Below are positions 59,818 to 64,000 of a stretch of DNA of 64,000 bases, piece after piece (within the stretch, counting starts at the first letter, position 1; each line of letters begins with the position of its first letter). The notes beneath the pieces are model-generated. The model saw only the letters and a program-made list of their open reading frames with translations. It was not told the origin of the DNA and did not search any database. This stretch comes from DAIRGB01 sp036794765 (lineage in GTDB: Bacteria; Patescibacteriota; JAHJAL01), in contig DAIRGB010000001.1 of NCBI GenBank assembly GCA_036794765.1, positions 1 through 64,000 of the forward strand. The letters run 5' to 3'. Made by a program: the position numbers and the translations under genes.

Positions 59818-62800
59818 ATGACCGAATATACAAAAGAAGAATTATTGAGAAATTTTTGTCATCTGCATGTGCATTCCCATTATAGCATGTTGGATGGGGT
59901 TGGTAAAATAGGTGATATTGTTGCGAGAGCCAAGGAATATGGAATGAAAGCGATTTCCTTGACTGATCATGGGACAATGTATGGAATTATTGAATTTTAC
60001 GAGAAAGCTAAAGAAGCGGGCATTAAACCAATTTTGGGATTGGAGGCTTATCTGGCTCCTCGGAAGATGACAGATAAAACACCGCGGATTGATAACGATA
60101 ATAGACATTTGACTTTGTTGGCAAAAAATATTGCTGGATATAAAAATTTGGTGAGAATTACTTCAGCGGCTCATTTGCATGGATATTATTATAAGCCAAG
60201 AGTGGATTATGATTTCTTGGTCGAGCATAGCGAGGGGATTATTTGTCTGTCCGGTTGTCTTAATGGTCCGGTGGCGAAGGCAATGATAAATAAAAATAAA
60301 AGTGGCGCTTTGGAGCATATCACAAAATTAAAAAAAATATTTAATGATGATTTTTATCTTGAGTTGCAGTGGCATGCAAATAGCGAGGATCAAAAAATTG
60401 CCAATGAGGGTTTGATTGGCTTAGCGAAAGAATTGAATATTCCTTTGGTAGCTACTGGAGACATTCATTATATTTATCCTGAGGACAATGAAGTGCAGGA
60501 TGTTTTGGTTTGTATTCAGACTGGGAAGTTGTTGAGTGATAAAGATAGATTGTCGTTTTTGGACTATAATCTTTCGATGGCTTCTCCGGAAAAAATGTTG
60601 GAAGTTTTTTCACATGTGCCCGAAGCTTTGGCTAATACAGGCAAAATTGCAGATATGTGTAATACCGAGTTGGAGTTGGGTAAATATTTTTTGCCACAAA
60701 TAGAAAAACCGGAGGGTTTTAAAGATGATTTGGATTATTTGGAGTGGTTGACAGTAAAAGGGATGGTAAAGAGATATGGTGATCCAAAATTGGTGGAAAA
60801 AGATAATTTTGATCGGGAAAAAGTGTTACAAACTTTGGATCAAAAATATGTCGAGCGGATGAACTATGAGTTAGGGGCGATCAAGAATATGGGTTTTCCT
60901 TCATATTTTTTGATAGTATATGATTTTGTTCAATATGCCAAAAATAATGATATTATGGTTGGTCCTGGACGTGGTTCAGGGGCGGGCAGTATTGTTTTGT
61001 ATTCATTGGAGATTACGGATTTGTGCCCAATAAAATATGGATTATTGTTTGAAAGGTTTATTAATCCTGATCGTATTTCAATGCCTGATATTGATTTGGA
61101 TTTTGCCGATGATAAGCGGGGTGAAGTATTGAAATATGTATGTGAAAAATATGGTGAAGATCGGGTGGCACAAATAATCACATTTGGAACCATGAAGGCC
61201 AGAGTGGCAGTTAGAGATGTGGGACGAGTAATGGGTTTTAGTTATTCTGATGTTGATCGGATTGCCAAGTTGATCGATCCCAAGGGAAAATTAAAACAAT
61301 CGTTGGAAACGGTTCAAGAGCTGAAAGATATCTATGAAAAAGATGCTGGGGTAAAAAAGTTGATTGATATGTCAATGAAATTGGAGGGGGTGGCGAGACA
61401 TTTTGGAATGCATGCTTGCGGGGTAGTTATTTCTCCCGGTCCTTTGACTGACTATGTGCCTTTGCAAGAAGCAACAAAAGGTGATACTAAAATGTTGAGT
61501 CAGTACAGTTTGCATCCGGTGGAAGTTGTTGGTTTGGTAAAAATGGACTTTTTGGGTTTGGCCAATTTGACTATTATGAAAAATGCTTTGCGTATTATTA
61601 GAAAAGTCTATGATATTGAAGTTAATCTAAATGATATTCCTTTTGATGATAAAAAAACATATGAGATGTTGGCCCAGGGTTTGTCTACAGGAGTGTTTCA
61701 GTTGGAAAGTCAGGGGATGAAAAAATATTTGCGAAAATTGAAGCCTCAGGTATTGGATGATGTCATTGCTATGGCAGCTATGTATCGTCCGGGACCTCTC
61801 AATAGTGGGATGACGGATGAGTTTATTGATCGCAAAAATGGTTTAAAGAAAATCGAATATTTTCATCCAAGTATGGAGAATGCCTTAAAAGATACTTATG
61901 GGGTGGTGATTTATCAGGAACAGTGTATGCAGCTTTCAAAAGATATGGCTGGTTTTACTGGTGGTGAAGCTGATACATTACGTAAGGCCATTGGAAAAAA
62001 AATTCCTGAGTTGATGGCCAAGGTTGGCAAGGATTTTATTGATGGATGTGAGAAAAATGGGATTAGTAAAGATACGGCTCAGAAAGTATTTGATGATATG
62101 GCCAAGTTCGCTGAATACGGTTTTAATAAGGCGCATTCAACTTGCTACGGGGTTATTTCTTATAAGACTGCATATTTGAAAGCGCATTATGCTCCGGCTT
62201 ATATGGCGGCGGTTTTGACTTCGGAACAGAATAATACTGACCGGTTGACGATTGTGATTGAGGAATGCGAGCGCATGGGAATCAAAGTTTTGCCGCCTGA
62301 CATCAATGAATCATTTGTGGAATTTGGTGTGGTCAAAGAAACAAAAGATGTGCGTTATGCTTTGGCGGCGATAAAAAATGTGGGAGAGGGAATTTCGGAA
62401 GAAATAGTGAAGGAAAGAGGAAAAAATGGTAATTATAAGAATATTGGTGATTTGGTGGTACGTACGATGCCACTCGGTTTGAATCGAAAGACTTTAGAAA
62501 GTTTGATAAAATCTGGGGCTTTGGATAGGTTCGGAACAAGAGCGGCAATGATGAATGCAATTGAGCTGATTTTGAATTTTGGTAGAGATGCTGGCAAAAT
62601 TAGAGCTTTGGGTCAGACAGATATATTTGCTGCGATGGGTACGGAGGAAAAAGATGATGTCAAACCGATGGAAATTGATTTTCCAAAACTGGAAGAAGTA
62701 AGTAAAAAAGAGTTGTTGGGTTGGGAAAAAGAGTTGATGGGGATGTATTTGTCCGATCATCCCTTGGGAGAATACAAGAATTATTTACGAAAGAAGGCTG

Positions 62801-63354
62801 TTGGTTTGAGAGATTTGAGTTTGGATCAGGAGGGAGAGAAGGTAACGGTAGGAGGGGTTATAACCAGGATACAGAAAATTATTACCAAAAAAGGTGATGC
62901 TATGGCCTTTACAACGATTGAGGACATAGGTGGTATTGTAGAATTGTTAATTTTTCCCAAGGTGTTTAGTAAAAATCAGGAATTGTGGAATGAAGGCAAT
63001 GTGGTTTTGGCTTCCGGAACTATAAGTACGAAAGATAATCAAATTAAGATTTTGGTGGATAAGGCAGAAGAGATAAATTTGGTTGAGGCTAAAAAGGTTT
63101 CGGACGAGGAAGTAGCTGAGATGGAAAAAGAGACGGAGGTTGCCGAATCAATTTTTGTAATCAAGATACCGGAAGGCAGCAAGAAGGAGATTTTGGGGCA
63201 GTTGAAGGAAATATTAATCGCAAACGAAGGAAAGAATCAGGTAAGACTATCCTTGTTTGTTCAAAATAAGGAGGTGATTGTGGAGACAGATTTAAAAGTT
63301 AGCTTGACTTCTCAATTGAAGAATCAGGTTTACTTATTGTTGAATAATGGTTAA
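59818..63354 (+). CDS. dnaE: DNA polymerase III alpha subunit
   Basis: 1178 residues, the replicative polymerase. The PHP domain starts at HLHVHSHYS (about 15-23). The catalytic region has GPGRGSGAGS and PDIDLDFAD. YRPGPLNSGM, the fingers region, helix-hairpin-helix and the C-terminal OB fold (VTVGGVITRIQKI) are present. There is no intein and no PolC-type exonuclease insertion, so proofreading must come from another protein. It starts at ATG 59818. Confidence 0.97.
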   Translation: MTEYTKEELLRNFCHLHVHSHYSMLDGVGKIGDIVARAKEYGMKAISLTDHGTMYGIIEFYEKAKEAGIKPILGLEAYLAPRKMTDKTPRIDNDNRHLTLLAKNIAGYKNLVRITSAAHLHGYYYKPRVDYDFLVEHSEGIICLSGCLNGPVAKAMINKNKSGALEHITKLKKIFNDDFYLELQWHANSEDQKIANEGLIGLAKELNIPLVATGDIHYIYPEDNEVQDVLVCIQTGKLLSDKDRLSFLDYNLSMASPEKMLEVFSHVPEALANTGKIADMCNTELELGKYFLPQIEKPEGFKDDLDYLEWLTVKGMVKRYGDPKLVEKDNFDREKVLQTLDQKYVERMNYELGAIKNMGFPSYFLIVYDFVQYAKNNDIMVGPGRGSGAGSIVLYSLEITDLCPIKYGLLFERFINPDRISMPDIDLDFADDKRGEVLKYVCEKYGEDRVAQIITFGTMKARVAVRDVGRVMGFSYSDVDRIAKLIDPKGKLKQSLETVQELKDIYEKDAGVKKLIDMSMKLEGVARHFGMHACGVVISPGPLTDYVPLQEATKGDTKMLSQYSLHPVEVVGLVKMDFLGLANLTIMKNALRIIRKVYDIEVNLNDIPFDDKKTYEMLAQGLSTGVFQLESQGMKKYLRKLKPQVLDDVIAMAAMYRPGPLNSGMTDEFIDRKNGLKKIEYFHPSMENALKDTYGVVIYQEQCMQLSKDMAGFTGGEADTLRKAIGKKIPELMAKVGKDFIDGCEKNGISKDTAQKVFDDMAKFAEYGFNKAHSTCYGVISYKTAYLKAHYAPAYMAAVLTSEQNNTDRLTIVIEECERMGIKVLPPDINESFVEFGVVKETKDVRYALAAIKNVGEGISEEIVKERGKNGNYKNIGDLVVRTMPLGLNRKTLESLIKSGALDRFGTRAAMMNAIELILNFGRDAGKIRALGQTDIFAAMGTEEKDDVKPMEIDFPKLEEVSKKELLGWEKELMGMYLSDHPLGEYKNYLRKKAVGLRDLSLDQEGEKVTVGGVITRIQKIITKKGDAMAFTTIEDIGGIVELLIFPKVFSKNQELWNEGNVVLASGTISTKDNQIKILVDKAEEINLVEAKKVSDEEVAEMEKETEVAESIFVIKIPEGSKKEILGQLKEILIANEGKNQVRLSLFVQNKEVIVETDLKVSLTSQLKNQVYLLLNNG

Positions 63355-63402
63355 ATATTAAGGAAGAAATATCTAAAACATTTGTATTGTAGGTAATTGT
63401 GT

Positions 63403-63408
63403 TATAAT
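63403..63408 (+). promoter_or_regulatory. extended -10 promoter of rplS
   Basis: TGT-TATAAT (TG at 63400-63401) with only a weak -35, 38 bases before ATG 63446. Confidence 0.55.
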
Positions 63409-63445
63409 ATTTAAGCATATAAAATCTTATTGTTGAGAGGAATTT

Positions 63446-63955
63446 ATGGACTTAATCGCATATGTTGAAAAGGCTCAATTAAAGAAAAAGATTCCGGCTA
63501 TTAAACCGGGCTTTATTGTGGCTGTTCATCAGAGAATTAAAGAAGGTAAAAAAGAAAGAATTCAAGTGTTTAAGGGAATAGTTATTAAAGTAAAGGGTGG
63601 GTATGGTTTAAATGCTTCATTTACAGTACGAAGAGTGGCGTCTGGTGTTGGCGTTGAAAAGACTTTTTTGTTTCATTCTCCAGTGATTGAAAAGATTGTG
63701 GTTTTGAAACAAGCGAAAGTACGTCGATCAAAATTGTATTATTTGCGGGGCCGTTTTGGCAAGAAAGCCAAACTCAATTTAACAGATGAAACCGGTGTTA
63801 ATGTAGAGGAATTGATTAATGAGATTGCCGGAGAGGAACCAAAAGCAGAAGTCGTGAGTGACAAGGAACAAGTTGCTGGTGAAGAAAAAAATGAATTAGT
63901 TAATGAAGTAAAAGATAATAAGACGGAAAAGAAGGAGAAGAAGGATGTTGAATAG
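63446..63955 (+). CDS. rplS: 50S ribosomal protein L19
   Basis: 169 residues. The L19 core (about 15-115) has IKPGFIVAVHQRIKEGKKER, VFKGIVIKVKGGYGLNASF, TVRRVASGVGVEKTFLFHSP and the RRSKLYYLRGRFGKKAKL end. A roughly 50-residue acidic-lysine C-terminal tail extends beyond the usual length of 115-120 residues. The tail is low-complexity and similar in style to the tail of L25 here. Confidence 0.96.
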   Translation: MDLIAYVEKAQLKKKIPAIKPGFIVAVHQRIKEGKKERIQVFKGIVIKVKGGYGLNASFTVRRVASGVGVEKTFLFHSPVIEKIVVLKQAKVRRSKLYYLRGRFGKKAKLNLTDETGVNVEELINEIAGEEPKAEVVSDKEQVAGEEKNELVNEVKDNKTEKKEKKDVE

Positions 63956-64000
63956 ATTGTCTGAATTGCCAGGTTTTCTTGTTAGATATGGAAAATCTGT
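63945..64000 (+). CDS. start of next gene (partial)
   Basis: ATG 63945 lies directly after GAAGGAGAAGAAGG, inside the last codons of rplS in another frame, and opens MLNRLSELPGFLVRYGKS before the window ends. The strong Shine-Dalgarno and overlap indicate a co-transcribed gene. Too short to name. Confidence 0.55.
   Translation, partial: MLNRLSELPGFLVRYGKS

Noticed and set aside
59818..63354. Intein or PolC-type exonuclease in dnaE
   Set aside because: The 1178-residue frame is collinear with standard DnaE and has no inserted domain.
1..64000. UGA read as glycine or another recoding
   Set aside because: UGA ends several genes, including ABC permeases and the Mur-type ligase, and conserved proteins contain no in-frame UGA.

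Overview
This window comes from an AT-rich bacterial chromosome whose gene content and style fit the Candidate Phyla Radiation (Patescibacteria). Signs are small genes with few paralogues outside one cluster, a DUF4012-type envelope protein, TPM/LemA and LCP proteins, many starts without a Shine-Dalgarno sequence, and degenerate palindromes inside the RNase P RNA. TGA acts as a normal stop, so the recoding lineages (Gracilibacteria/SR1-like) are excluded. An ABY1-like lineage is a guess only. No rRNA, CRISPR array, phage or transposase gene was found.

Layout. 1-4.8 kb holds small hypothetical and surface proteins, gpsA and tRNA-His, -Gly and -Arg. 4.8-10.5 kb holds an unassigned structured RNA candidate, uvrC, tRNA-Ala, a TPM/LemA pair and alanine racemase. 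10.6-12.7 kb is one orphan coiled-coil gene. 12.7-22.7 kb is an ABC region: an ABC-F protein behind what looks like a uORF/terminator attenuator, two ABC-2 export ATPases and seven permeases, interspersed with 10-bp-period repeats. 22.8-23.4 kb carries tRNA-Gly and rnpB. 23.4-30 kb is an exopolysaccharide/envelope glycan cluster. 30-40.5 kb is a housekeeping block: gyrB, gyrA, infB, a DinG-like protein with a decayed helicase, and der. 40.4-44.4 kb holds secretion and envelope genes (lepB, LCP, a membrane protein, a parvulin foldase). 44.4-47.2 kb is an accessory stretch after tRNA-Asp with genes of unknown function. 47.3-53 kb holds an M16 protease, ndk, a lipoprotein, a WecA-like transferase, L25 and tRNA-Arg. 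53-57.2 kb is a compact group of ATP-grasp, PLP enzyme, LysW-like carrier and Mur ligase. 57.4-64 kb holds a Tyr/Gly-rich lipoprotein, rpmA, a TRM11-like methyltransferase, dnaE, rplS and the start of one more gene.

The best leads are: (1) the LysW-like carrier protein beside an ATP-grasp ligase, a threonine-synthase-like enzyme and a MurD-like ligase; (2) two copies of a roughly 120-bp hairpin element whose arms differ in sequence yet stay self-complementary; (3) the exonuclease-DinG protein with helicase motifs lost; (4) the ABC-F attenuator with a 33-codon uORF; (5) helically phased decanucleotide arrays between tandem ABC permease genes; (6) palindromes inside RNase P RNA.
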